Shown here: piece by piece, positions 1 through 11,114 of the stretch
How the letters are laid out: every line of letters starts with the position of its first letter
How positions within the stretch are numbered: position 1 is the stretch's first letter
Origin: Setomelanomma holmii
Lineage: Eukaryota > Ascomycota > Dothideomycetes > Pleosporales > Phaeosphaeriaceae
Length of the DNA stretch: 64,000 nucleotides
Assembly: GCA_010015745.1 (NCBI GenBank)
Contig: ML978180.1
Span: forward strand, 62,001 to 126,000
Reading direction: 5' to 3'
Translations under genes and position numbers: made by a program
Notes under the pieces: model-generated
Told to the model about the DNA's origin: nothing
What the model saw: only the letters and a program-made list of their open reading frames with translations
Database searches by the model: none

Positions 1-1156
1 TCCAGCTTGTCGCAAATCTTGATCAGGTATGCGCAGCTGAGGGGACAGCGAAACTTGAAGTTTTGCGGCTGTGGTGTATGCCACACTCAATGATGCAGGC
101 CCACAGGTCGAAAATGGAAGCGACTGCCGAGGGCATTTAGCGTATTCGCGATTCACAGGGGTCCAAAGACCAAATTCAGGGAATGAACCATACGCATCGC
201 ATTTCGTTGGAGCGCCTCCAAGGACCGATCGCGACCCGGGAAGGCAGATCAACTATCCTCGCCGAAGTTGATGGCATTTGTAGAGAGATCTGAGCGATCT
301 GCGCACATCACTGCCGGTACGAGACTCGCCGGCTGCGCTTCATGACATTGGCTCCCGTACGAAGCGTATCCTTGGGCCGATGCTATCACCTAGTGCGCCC
401 CAAACCCTGTGCAGCCCTCTTACCGTTCACAACTGTTCATATTCAGTGCATTCTTTCTGCTTTCTAAATCAATTGTTCTCAGCTGACGGGCATCGCTGCG
501 GTTGCGCATGCTACCACGTCACTTTTACAGGCTTACGAGGTGTGGCGTCCAGCCTCCAAAAAATTCCCGGCTAGACTTTCCAGAGTTGCGTCATACGCTG
601 CATCTGCCCAAGCCGACAAAGGCATACTTCCAATATTCCAGCTTTGCGCGACGCGCCCATTCCTTGGAGTGCTTCTATTCGGAAGTAGCTCTCCGATTGC
701 TTACTTGCGCACGCTTACCCCGTATCGCTTTGAGAAGACGGCTCTCGATTCTGGATTCGACCCGCTTCTGCCTCCCCTCAACTGCATCCTCGACTTTGTG
801 ACGAGATCCACCCCTGTTGAGACACCCAACCGACCTGTCTGCGCCTTTTCCTGCTCCCGCACCACAACTGCCTCTGCCCTCCCTATATACTGCGAGCGCT
901 TGTGATCGCCAGTCCATCGATCGACCTTACATCTTTATTCCTGCTCTTAAGTCTGTCTTTCGATTCTAAGCAGTACACTGTCGGCCGCCGACTGGGATAC
1001 GCGTTCGGGCACAACGAGCCACTGCCAAAGAGCGCGTCATTCTTATAGCCGAGCCACCTCGTCCCAAGACTTTGAGTTGCGCTGGTGTGGAGGCAGTAGC
1101 CCTCCCGGGCGTGAAATTGTAGCGCATCGGCGCTCGAGGAATCATCTAGCGACAGG
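1..1156. other. Intergenic / 5' region of the Zn2Cys6 gene
   Basis: No convincing coding region is visible; the open frames here are short and resemble no family I know. The right part is presumably the promoter and 5' leader of the regulator starting at 1157. A TATA-like TATATA lies at 884-889, about 270 nt before that ATG, and C/T-rich stretches surround it, as is common before fungal start sites. Confidence 0.5.
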
Positions 1157-3387
1157 ATGGCGACCACCGTCACTCCCCCACCAAGTGACCCCTCACCTGG
1201 CGGAAAGCCCGCAAATACGAAGAAAAGGGAAGGCGATGCCACACCAGACGGCAAGCCAAAGCGCACGCGCACGGGATGCTTGACGTGCAGAGAGCGCCAT
1301 CTCAAGTGCGATGAGACTAAGCCGACCTGCAACAATTGCTCCAAGTCGCAGCGCGAGTGCAACTGGGGCAAGAAGCTCAACTTTCTCGACACTACCTGCG
1401 AAAGAAACGCGTACATTATACCGAAAGGTGTGGACTACTGCATCGCTTTTCAGGACGAGTCGCGGATCATTGCGGGCGAATATGTGGGAGGGCGGGAGAT
1501 GTATCCAGTGGAAGAAGCAGACGACCACATGCCCATGGGCAACAATGGCTTTGATATGGGACCGCCAGGCAGCCTGGCTCCTCCAGCACCAGCGCGCCAA
1601 CATCTTCCGCCAATACAAGGCATGGTACCGGAGCCGTATCCTCAGGCTCAGCACAACTTTGGCTATGAACACCACAGAGCACCGCAACAGCAACACAACC
1701 GAGCCCGTAAGTTCAACTGGACGTGGTGACGCAATGTATGTTGGCACGATGTCCTTGCATGCGTTCTCCCTATTCTGAGGACGTCGTGGAGGAGCTTGCA
1801 TGATTGTCTACCCGTGCAACATTATCTCTTGGCGACACGCCTGCTGACGACTTCTCAGAATCAAGTTATTCGAATCCCACTCCATCACCGTACACGATCG
1901 AGCATTCCGCGAGCCCCGCGCCAGCTCCGACACGCGATTATCTGAAGAGCCAAGAAGAAGTTCTGTACATGCAGGTGTTTGTCGAAGAGATCGGTATTTG
2001 GATGGACAGCATGGACGCACATAAGCACTTCTCGCGACTACTTCCCTTCCACGCGCTCAACGAGCCTATGCTGCTGCACGCCTTCCTTGCTTGTGGTGCA
2101 CGACACCTCGCCCTCGTCAATCCCAAATACAGCGAAGAAAAGGCACTACACTACTACGATGTTGCCACACGAGACTTGCTGCACTCCCTTCAGGATCCTG
2201 ATAGAGACACTATTCTATGTGCGACGACGGCAGTCATACTGAACGTATACGAGATCATGGGCGAACGAGCCTTACAACGGATGAACCACATCGCAGGTTC
2301 CCGAGCACTAATTAAGGAATGTCGGTGGAACGCAAGATCAACCGGCATTGGAGCGGCATGTTTCTGGTTGAACGTGGGCATGGAGATCCTCAGCTGTTTG
2401 CATTTCAACTGGCAAGTTGCGTGGGATCCGGAAGACTGGGGCATCGAGATGGACTTCACTCCAGAGACCGAGTCCGGGAAAGAGGAAGTCTGGACACATC
2501 GCATCTTATACATCGTGGCCAGAACCTGCAACTTCCGAGCTTCAATACCCCGAAACGCAGAGGTCGCACGGCAAACAATGCATGACCGGCATGCCGAGTG
2601 GACGCGACTGAAAGATATGACGGACAGGTGGAACGAGAACATCCCACGCACAATGCACCCCATGGCATACTTGTACCCAGGTCAGACGTTATCCGGATCC
2701 GCCTTTCCTGAGGTCTGGCTGGTCAAGCGGACATCAATTGTAGCACGGCTCTTCTATCATACATGCCTCGTGCTTTTGGCGCAAGTCAATCCGCTCCAAG
2801 GACCAAACGAGCCAGAGATGTGGACCATGCTCGAACAGAACTCGAAATTCATCTGCGGCATTAGCGCGCATGTCAAGGATCGTGGCGTTGCTAGCGTAGC
2901 GCTTCGTTCACTTGCGATTGCTGGAGAATGCTTGACTGATCGAAGAGAACAAGAGGAAGTTCTGCAAATCTTCGATAAGATAAGACAAGAGACTGGTTGG
3001 CGGGTCGGCTTCGTCAATACCGAGTTGAAGCAGAGGTGGGGCTGGGCCACACCGCAGGAACAGGAACAACAACAGCAGAAACAGCAGCAACAAGCCAACG
3101 GGCACTTGCAGGATGCTCAAATAGCCTATCAGCAACAACAAATACAGCAGTCTCAAATGATAACCCAGCAACAAATGCCACCAACTTCTCTTCCACCGGC
3201 GCCGGTACAGCCGAGACGACCTCCAGCTTTCGGAAACCCACTTCTCGCCGCCGACTTCAACTTGCCACAACATCCATACCAGACGCACTATGTGCCAGCG
3301 AACATCGTGCAACAGCAGCAGCCGCCATCCCTATTACAGCCACCTTTGACTGGTATGAACGGATATGGCGGGCAGCACTTCTATTAA
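1157..3387 (+). CDS. Zn(II)2Cys6 transcription factor with polyQ tail
   Basis: Predicted nuclear DNA-binding regulator. Exon 1 is 1157-1706 (donor GTAAGT at 1707) and exon 2 is 1859-3387 (acceptor TTCTCAG, branch CTGAC 12 nt upstream). This splice removes the in-frame TGA at 1801 and keeps the frame, giving about 693 aa. Residues 41-68 hold the six-cysteine binuclear zinc cluster (C-x2-C-x6-C-x6-C-x2-C-x6-C), preceded by a basic KRTRTG run and followed by WGKKLNFLD. The middle part (VEEIGIWMDSMD, then LLHAFLACGARHL) looks like the fungal_trans_2 / DUF3468 regulatory domain. The C-terminus is rich in Gln and Pro, a typical activation region. The cluster resembles the OefC-type regulators of Aspergillus, but that is from memory of the family and the target genes are unknown. 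The next gene is the HET pseudogene; no functional link is evident. Confidence 0.85.
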
Positions 3388-3976
3388 TTCTTCGTACTGG
3401 GGCTATTCAATGCCTTATCCTAAAATCCACTTCCGCGACTCTTGTATTACTGGTAATTCGAAGCTTTTGGACACTATCTCTTCAACAGCTGCATTGGACA
3501 CACTCTCAGGTCGTGGGCCATTCTCTTATGTCGATCCTCTATCTCTTAGGCATTCTACTGGCATCTTCTGGCATTTTCTTTCACTAGTATACCATCAAAG
3601 GCGATGCGCGTACGATATACATCACGATGTTATGAGCGAAATTTTCGCAGCTTTTCATTCTAGCTTAAGAAGGCGATGAAGGTATTGCTGTCTTGTAGAT
3701 ATATACCCCAAAGACAGCAACAACTGGTTCACAATGCGCTCAGAAACCTTGCCCATATGCATTACCCAGCATCGAATTGAGCAAGGGCCTGCCTGGTGCT
3801 CAATCAGAAGGTCGCGCTTGCCACGTTTCAGCTGCCAAGAACTACTCAGCCTTGGAGCTGGACCTTCGAACACTGCCACCATACCTAGATACTCAGATGA
3901 CTTTCGCGAACTCTTCAATCAATCACTTTTTCAGTCGGTATACTGTGTTCTTCTTGGTAACCTCGACACGTTTACG
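3388..3976. other. Intergenic, regulator 3' end to HET start
   Basis: Pyrimidine-rich sequence, probably the 3' UTR of the upstream regulator followed by the short promoter of the HET gene. The HET frame is open back to 3734 with another ATG, so a longer amino terminus cannot be excluded. Nothing else is seen. Confidence 0.4.
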
Positions 3977-5791
3977 ATGGCAGCATCGCTGTCGACCGCC
4001 AACACGTTGCCTAGGCGGCCAAAAGCCTCGAGTCGCCCTGTTTATGCACAGTTGGAGAAGGATAAGCTACGAATGCTATACCTGGCGCCTGGAAATAACG
4101 ACGATCCTTTGCGAGGTAACCTCGAGATCGTGCTGATGGCGTACCCAAGCAACGATTGGTATCCAGCAAAACTGGCATCAGGCGAGAGATAGGTAGCCTT
4201 GTCGTATACCTGGGGCGATCAAGATGATCCTGATACCATGGAGCTTAACGGTCACTTGGTGCCCATTGGACGTAACCCTGCCGCTGCGCTGAGACATTTA
4301 CGCATCCAAGACATTTGGGTTTGCCTTTGGGTCGATGCCTTGTGTATTGATCAGCAGGATGACGTCGAGAAGTCCCTACAGGTCCAGCGCATGCCCATAA
4401 TTTATGAAGCAACCAGCTTCGTTGTTATCTGGCTTGGAACCGGATTCGATGGAGTCCAGGAGGCTTTTTCATGGCTTCAAGATCGCTCGAATTTTATTGC
4501 TCCGCCAAGACTCTCAGTGGCCGAAGCCCTTACGAAGCTCCTGACCCTGCCATGGTGGCGTCGTGGGTGGGTCATCCAGGAGCTCACTGTATGTCAAGAA
4601 GCTGTCGTTATGTGTGGCACCCACTCAATTTCTTTCGAATACTTCATGAACCTTGCCCATGTTATCACCGCTAGTATCAGGAACACATCTAGCTCTAGGG
4701 CACGAGCAACACAACCAATGCTCATGCAAGCTGGGCAGGATTTGCTAGTCCTCGCGGCTATCCGAGGCGGCTGGCGACGATGCGACGGCAGTGTGTGTTT
4801 TCGAGAGCTCGATAATTTGATACGTCGTACGTACTTGAGAATCCAAGCCACGGATTCAAGAGACATATTCTATGCGTTGCTTTCGATCGCACGGCCTGAG
4901 ATGGTGGTAGAGCTCAAGCTAGACTACACGATCACCGGAGACTTGTTGTATCTCAGAGTGACTCTGCATCTGCTACGCCGAAGATCATCGCTGGATATTT
5001 TACAACTAGGCGAGAATCTCCACGGGACAAGAGATGATCCATCACGGGTACCGGGATGGGACCAGTCGTGCGTCAGCCTAGGGGCACGGTCGCCAATCGA
5101 AGGAAACGCCTCGCAAGGTCTCGAATTGTCCCTAATCGCAAGCGAGGACCCTCGCGTGCTGAGTCTCTACGGACTGGTGGTTGGTAGACTTGATTATGTC
5201 TCACAATTTGTATCCGAAAGAGACCGATACCAGATTCCGAAGTGAATACAATTATGGCTGAGGGAACTGGGGAGATTGAGCCCACTGAATCCTTATGTAC
5301 CAGCTTGTGACCTTCTGGAAGCATTTACTCACACTCTGGTTGCTGGACACGAGGATTTGCTATGGGAACGACCAGACGGCATTGGTGTTCCTTCTTTGCG
5401 GTATATTTCTTTGAAAAGGATAAATACTGCAAGAGAAGACTCGTCTCGGCCGAACGATATGGCAGAGTTGGTGCACGAGAAGCCAGATATGAAGAGATAC
5501 CCACCTGGCATCCCCGCAGCAAGGCTCCGACGATATGTAATCCAAGCTCTAACACGCAGGTCTTTTGTAACCACCGTGGACGGATATATGGGCATTGCTC
5601 CCGATAAGGCTTAGGAAGGCGATGCTGCTATTCTCCTTGGCGGTTCTTCAACACCCGTATGTTTGAGACCTGAACAGGGCCATTACAAATGGGTTGGTGC
5701 AATGTATGTCCATGGTGTTATGGCTGGAGAATTCGTCGAGAATTGGCGTTCAGCAGATGAAAGTGCATTGACCGAGTTCGAGATTCATTAA
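3977..5791 (+). pseudogene. HET-domain (heterokaryon incompatibility) pseudogene
   Basis: HET proteins (PF06985) trigger cell death when incompatible fungal strains fuse. One reading frame carries the whole family layout: the amino-terminal signature RMLYLAPGNNDDPL, the HET core VALSYTWGDQDD, then WVDALCIDQQD and the IYEATSFVVIWLG block, and a carboxy-terminal GYMGIAPD...EGDAAILLGG...YVHGVM block ending at TAA 5789-5791. The frame is broken by TAG at 4190-4192 (just before the core, where the family usually has Tyr or Phe), TGA at 5243-5245 and TAG at 5612-5614, with no frameshift in about 1.8 kb. No GT-AG intron of fungal size removes the first stop in phase. The full-length product would be about 604 aa, normal for the family. 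The gene is almost certainly inactive, unless one or more stops are sequencing errors. Confidence 0.85.
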
Positions 5792-7417
5792 ATTCCGCTC
5801 CGCCAGAGGACAGGATCTCACTGCGTACAACGAAAGCATCAAGAATGATGATTCTCTGAAAGTGAATGACGCGACGAATGGAAATTTGAGGGTGAATTGA
5901 TTGAGGAATATACTTAAATTCACATAAGGCGATGGCTGATCGACGTGGTCGTCGTGGCAATTGCGTGCTTGCGTGCTTGCGTCTAGACTGCCATCGCTGC
6001 CTCGATATCTGTCACCAAATCGATTCATGCCGCCATGAGGGTGCTCAAGTCGGCTATTAAGATATCTCGTCATGGCTAACAAGGTCCTCAAGACTGTGGT
6101 ATAAGGAGAGACAACCGCCAGTGCTGCCAGCTGAGCACAGTCCAAAGCTTTCACGGATCCCTCGAGCCGCCGGATGCACATCCCGCCAATCGGCCTCATT
6201 ACTCGGCTTTCGACCGACGACAGCCCCTGGTTTTACTCTTGAAGCTCTCCAAAGTTCCGTATGCCCCGCGCTACGCTAACCGCGCCGTAGGCCCCGCACC
6301 CCGCTACGACAACAAACGTCGATTGCGTTGCTTAGCCAGAGACCCAGTGCGTGTGTTGGAGCTCATTTGGACTAAAATGTCAATTCGAGCAATTGGCTTT
6401 ATGGGCTTTGCCAGTTAGTGACGGATCCGCCGAGCGTGCTTGTTGAAGGCTTGAGAATCCAAATCCAAATCTGGAAGTACCATGGGACTCGACAGTCTGG
6501 AGAAGTCTGGGGAACACGTGTCTTCCAAGTTCAACATCCGTGCGAGCTATGACCGGCGCCGTCGTCCTCGATAGGTACCATTCGTAGTAGTCCAAAAGCT
6601 ACCCCGCGGCTGCGGACAAGGCAGCCAGCGACTGCTCGGCATTAAGGATCCCCGCATGGAGCAACCAGGAGCCGCATGGGGTAGATCTGCCTTAGATCAA
6701 GTGTGGTACGCTACGATTGGCCAGAATCTACGCATATCTGGAGACATCGATGCAAGGCGGACTGTGGCTGAGGACTCGCGCAGGAGGCGTGGAAAGTAAC
6801 GTCTCGAATACGCGTTCGACCGATCCCTCTGCCAGCTGCACTGTTCCCTGGTCTCCGAATGAGAGGATCTAACTGCTCACATGAGCTGCAGCCAAACAAT
6901 CGAGGTGGGTAGACTCGAGCCGACTTCAGCAGCTCGAGGCAAAGAGAATTTTGCAGCTTTTGCAGGATGTTATCAGGCATCCTGATCAGTTGTAATTGCC
7001 ATGGCGAGATCAAATCATAATTTTCAATGGGAAAAACCGCAGGGCTGCTCAACGGCCATGGATGAGCGTTTTGCTGAGTAAAAATAAGATCAGGAGATGT
7101 TTCGACCAATTCGGACCCTGACGTCAAGCCACCCCACCAACAAACCGCAGCACCATTCAGATCCATTTTCACCCCTCACACCACAATGCCAGCATAAACC
7201 ATGCTCGTTGGCCTGACACGCGCATACTAACGTCAGACCACCGTGGTTTGCCCGCAGACGGGTGCCGCTTAGCCCAATCGAGCCCTATAACGAGATTCCT
7301 TCGCTCACGCTATCCAGTCTGTCCACCCATCCGACGCAGCATCATCCGATAGTCCATGCCTGGTGCTCTGCATGTACCTACCCCTCCATGGGCCCACTGG
7401 AACTCCAAAATACACTA

Positions 7418-7431
7418 CCATTGGCCAATGG
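7418..7431. promoter_or_regulatory. CCAAT-box palindrome upstream of ADH
   Basis: CCATTGGCCAATGG is a perfect 14-bp palindrome that places two CCAAT boxes back to back (ATTGG and CCAAT), 310-323 nt before the ADH start codon. CCAAT is the core site of the fungal HAP/CBC complex. Binding is inferred from the motif only. Confidence 0.5.
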
Positions 7432-7624
7432 CACCGCTAGTATCACGATGCTCCCTCTCCGGCAAGCCGACTAGGAGACTGGAGCTGCCCATGGGTGAGA
7501 GGAGCGTGTCGTTACCTCGAGGCTGATGCTTGGTTCCCATGGAGGAAGGCGCCATTGACTTTGAGACCCTGGCTGACGGCGTTTGTGGTAAGTGGGGTCA
7601 CGGTCTCGAGCTCCCGTTTGTAGG

Positions 7625-7632
7625 TATATAAA
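7625..7632 (+). promoter_or_regulatory. TATA box of the ADH gene
   Basis: TATATAAA sits 109 nt before the ATG at 7741, and a C/T-rich leader (CTCACCTTTCCTCTACTACTG-like) follows. This is the arrangement of strongly expressed fungal genes. Confidence 0.65.
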
Positions 7633-7740
7633 TGCTACGTCCACTTTCTCGTCGATAATCATCAGCTCACCTTTCCTCTACTACTGCCTTCGACAGCACT
7701 CTACCTCTCACCAACTTTCGAATATCTTCACACCATCACA

Positions 7741-8910
7741 ATGGGTTCTGTACCAACTGAGCAATGGGCGCAGGTCATCGAGAAGACCGGCGGCCCCGTC
7801 GATTACAAGAAGATCCCCGTACAGAAGCCTGGCCCAGATGAGGTCCTTGTCAACATCAAGTTCTCTGGTGTCTGCCACACTGATCTCCACGCCGTCAACG
7901 GTGACTGGCCTCTGGTGAGTTACTCCTACAATTCATCAGCACTTTGACAGCACGGTCAACAAAGCACCAAATCCTCCGCCACCTCAATTACATTGCACGG
8001 ATGACTCTGGCTAACCATTTTCTAGCCCACCAAGCTACCCCTCGTCGGTGGCCACGAGGGTGCCGGTATTGTTGTCGCCCGTGGCGACCTTGTCACAGAT
8101 GTCGAGATTGGCGACTATGCCGGTGTCAAGTGGCTAAACGGTTCCTGCTTGGCCTGCGACTTCTGCCAGCAAGCCGATGAGCCCCTCTGCCCAAAGCCCC
8201 TTCTCTCCGGCTACACGGTCGACGGTACCTTCCAGCAATACTGCATTGCTAAGGCCGCACATGTTGCCCGCATCCCAAAGCATTGCGACCTGGCCGCCAT
8301 TGCGCCCGTTCTCTGTGCCGGTATCACCGTCTACAAGGGCTTGAAGGAGTCCGGTGCTAAGCCTGGCCAATTCGTCGCCATCGTCGGTGCTGGAGGTGGT
8401 CTCGGTTCGCTCGCTCTTCAATACGCAAGGGCGATGGGTCTCCGCGCCATTGCAATCGATACCGGTGCCGAGAAGGAGAAGATGTGCACAGAGCAGCTTG
8501 GTGCTGAGACATTTGTCGACTTCGCCAAATCGAAGAACGTCGTCGCCGATGTCCAGAAGGCTACTCCCGATGGTCTCGGTCCCCATGCCGTCATCCTCGT
8601 CGCTGTCAACGAGAAGCCATTCCAGCAGGCTGCTGAGTACGTCCGACCACGCGGTACCGTCATTTGCATTGGTCTCCCAGCTGGTGCCTACCTGAAGGCT
8701 CCCGTCTTCGAGTCCGTCATCAAGATGATCCGTATTCAGGGTTCATACGTCGGCAACCGCAAGGACAGCGCCGAGGCTATCGACTTCTTCGCTCGCGGCC
8801 TGATCAAGGCTCCGTTCAAGGTCGTCGGCCTTTCTGAGCTCCAGATGGTGTACGATAAGATGCACAAGGGCGAGATTGCTGGACGATATGTGCTTGATAC
8901 CTCGAAATAG
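7741..8910 (+). CDS. Zinc-dependent alcohol dehydrogenase (ADH1 type)
   Basis: Medium-chain cytosolic dehydrogenase that interconverts alcohols and aldehydes with NAD+/NADH. Exon 1 is 7741-7914 and exon 2 is 8026-8910; the intron 7915-8025 starts GTGAGT and ends TTTCTAG with a CTAAC branch. The product is 352 aa, the standard length. Catalytic zinc ligands are Cys45 (GVCHTDLH) and His68-Glu69 (GGHEGAG). The structural zinc site is Cys99, Cys102, Cys105 and Cys113. The Rossmann motif GAGGGLGSLA follows, and the C-terminus YVLDTSK matches fungal ADH1 proteins. Codon choice is strongly C-ending, unlike most neighbours, which together with the TATA and CCAAT elements suggests high expression. AATAAA occurs 52 nt after the stop. 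Substrate preference (ethanol or other) cannot be read from the sequence. Confidence 0.96.
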
Positions 8911-9298
8911 ACGGTTCAACATGGAAATGAAAAATGGATTTCATAGCTTGACCTTCCTGTAAATAAATACCTACCCCAATGAGAATAAGATTGTCCTGAA
9001 AACAGCTTCTCTTCTTTGCCTTTGACAGTTCTGTATAGCAGGCTGACTGACTGCATACTCACTTGATGCTGTCCCATCCAAGAGCCATTATAGAGTTGTC
9101 GTATCGGTCAGAACGTCGAAGTCTATTTGGTCATGCAGTCTCGCTGACTTATGGAAACAGTTACTTTTCGTGGAATTTGCGGAAATGGCGTTGGAGTCAC
9201 CAGACATGTGGGGCAAGCAATATGTTCACCTCGCACAAAAGCAGATGCTTGAGCACGTCAAGAATGATATACACAATGCCGATATATGTTGGGGTCAC
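8911..9298. terminator. Convergent 3' region, ADH and uridine kinase
   Basis: A 388-nt gap between two converging genes. AATAAA at 8962-8967 is a plausible polyadenylation signal for ADH. No gene is seen. Confidence 0.45.
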
Positions 9299-10751
9299 TT
9301 AGCATCCCAGGTACTTAGTCTCTACCCATCTAGTTTCCGAATCGTCTCCCAGCCTCGCCACAACCACCTTGATGTCGGGAAAAACACTCAAGACCCGATT
9401 GACTCCCACTCGCCCAGCTGTATAAGTCACGAAGACTATTCTTCCCTCCTGCACGCCATGGTCGACCAGTACGCGAACAGCCATCAGCGCCGCCGCACCG
9501 GACGAGAATTGCGGATCCAGAACTAGCACCAGGCCATGCTGAGCAATACCTTTCGGCAAGGCTCTGTAATGCAACTCCGGTTCGCCAGTACTATAATTCG
9601 TCTGTATGAGAATCCTGCCCGTCCTACAGTCTGGTATAGTGCGACGCAGACCTGTCTCAAATGCGCTGCCACCACGCAGTACAACTACAGCGCTTACATC
9701 TGCGTCCTTTTTCAGACCCATGTATGCATAGTGCTGTGGTGTAATGACCTGGCTCGGTCTAAAGGGCAGAAAATCGCACGCTGTTTCGATCAGCAGTGCG
9801 ACCATGCGGTCAAAGTAGAAGGCAAAGTCTTCTCTCGATGTGTTCGGATCAAGCAAGAGAGTGTGCATCCCCTTGACCTGATTCGTTTGCTTGAGCACAA
9901 TCGCGTTCGGACTCAATGGGCTGTCTTCTGCGATTTGGCCCAAGCGTCGTAGCTCAATTTGATGCGAATTCGACTTATCCGATAGGGTCTTTCGAACCTG
10001 ATCGCTAACCATGGCGATGGCGACTTTGTTCTCGATACCTCGGGGAATGATGATGTCTGCGATTTCGCGCTGCGGAGCGACGTATTTGTAGAAGTTGGGT
10101 TTGACGTAGCCAAACCATTGTTTTATGCAGCCTTCGATGTCGCGCCCGCGCTCTTTGACGTCTCGAACGAGACGCCGGGATAGGCAGAGGTCGGCGTCTG
10201 CTTCGGCGAAGATCTTAAGATCTAGAAGATCTAACACTCGTTGGTCGTGCAAGGCAAAGATGCCTTCCAAGATCAGTACATGGGGCGAGTATATGGTTGT
10301 CGTCTTTTCGAGTCGAGCATGCTTTTCAAACGAATATATGGGGACTTCCGCAACCTTGCTATATTGCGATTAGCACCTGAACGCCATTGCTTTTGCAGTA
10401 GACATACCCATTCTTGATGTCCGTGAGCCTATCCACTAAGACGTCAAAGTCAATGGCTTCAGGTGCATCGAAGTCAAACTCGTTCACGAAAGCTGCCGCT
10501 GATTGCTCAGGAGTTAGAGGCTTGTAGAACGAATCCTACTTGAACAATGCCGTCAGTTGAGGGAGCACGTGACTGTCTTGGCTTTGATTGTGTCGTACCA
10601 TAGATAGGATGACTACCCATGGCAAATTCAGAGACGCAACGATAGCCAACGCCAATGACGTCTTCCCTGAGCCAGAGCTACCTGCCACGCCAATAATGCT
10701 TGCATTGCCCCATGGAGGCTCATAATGTGTTCTTCGGCCGGCTGATGACAT
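9299..10751 (-). CDS. URK1: Uridine/cytidine kinase with UPRTase-like domain
   Basis: Pyrimidine salvage enzyme that phosphorylates uridine and cytidine to UMP and CMP. Three exons read on the minus strand: 10751-10599, 10535-10408 and 10358-9299. The introns are 63 nt (donor GTACGA, acceptor GTAG) and 49 nt (GTATGT, ATAG). The product is 446 aa. The P-loop GSSGSGKT starts at residue 24. The DSFYKPLTPEQ segment opens exon 2, which ends in TDIKNG; VPIYSFEKHAR follows in exon 3. The carboxy half carries the uracil phosphoribosyltransferase-like block (RGGSAFETGLRRTIPDCRTG and VLVLDPQFSSGAAA), as in fungal Urk1 and animal UCK-L proteins. In that family the second half is generally regarded as a non-canonical UPRTase; activity is not predictable here. 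It is divergent from GID8, sharing a 363-nt promoter. Confidence 0.93.
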
Positions 10752-11114
10752 GATTGCAAAAAGGTGGGAAGGAAAAGTTAAGAATATATGCTGTATCACC
10801 TCATGGCAAATAAGAAGTAATGATAGCTGTGAACACGCAGTAACGCATGCAAGGTTCCCAAATGACGGTTGCCCGCAGCAGAGAGACACGAGAGCGGCTC
10901 TTCGCTTATACGAGGCACAACGCACGAGCCAGCCCGCCAAGCGCTGCTAGCGAGCAAGCTCAGTCGTACCTTCCACGGACCTCAACCTCGCAAACTTCCT
11001 CTTTCCTCCAGGCTGCAAACTTTGCGTGGCTCCAACGCATTGTCGACCACGGTCGGGCAGCGCGCACAACTCACTGATGGATGTCGGCTGAGGTCCTGAG
11101 CCTCTCGCTTCATC
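10752..11114. other. Divergent promoter, URK1 / GID8
   Basis: A 363-nt gap between two divergent start codons, so it must hold both promoters. No TATA box or repeat stands out. Confidence 0.5.

Larger units (their letters stand above)
5792..7740. other. Long intergenic region upstream of ADH
   Basis: About 1.95 kb without a recognisable gene. The longest frames (5750-6199 and 6711-7172, minus strand) have no family features and no sensible splice partners. The last 350 nt hold the alcohol dehydrogenase promoter elements listed separately. A short tandem GTGCTTGC repeat occurs near 5967-5983. Confidence 0.5.

Noticed and set aside
4141..4192. A 52-nt intron (GTACCC...GATAG) that would remove the first HET stop
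   Set aside because: Splicing there leaves the frame out of phase (the next codon becomes TAG); other donors (4116, 4159) are also in the wrong phase, so the stop is treated as real.
3977..5791. Programmed stop-codon readthrough in the HET gene
   Set aside because: Three different stops in one gene would all have to be read through; pseudogenisation is simpler without expression data.
6711..7172. 153-codon minus-strand frame upstream of ADH
   Set aside because: No family motif, no splice context, overlaps promoter sequence; probably chance.
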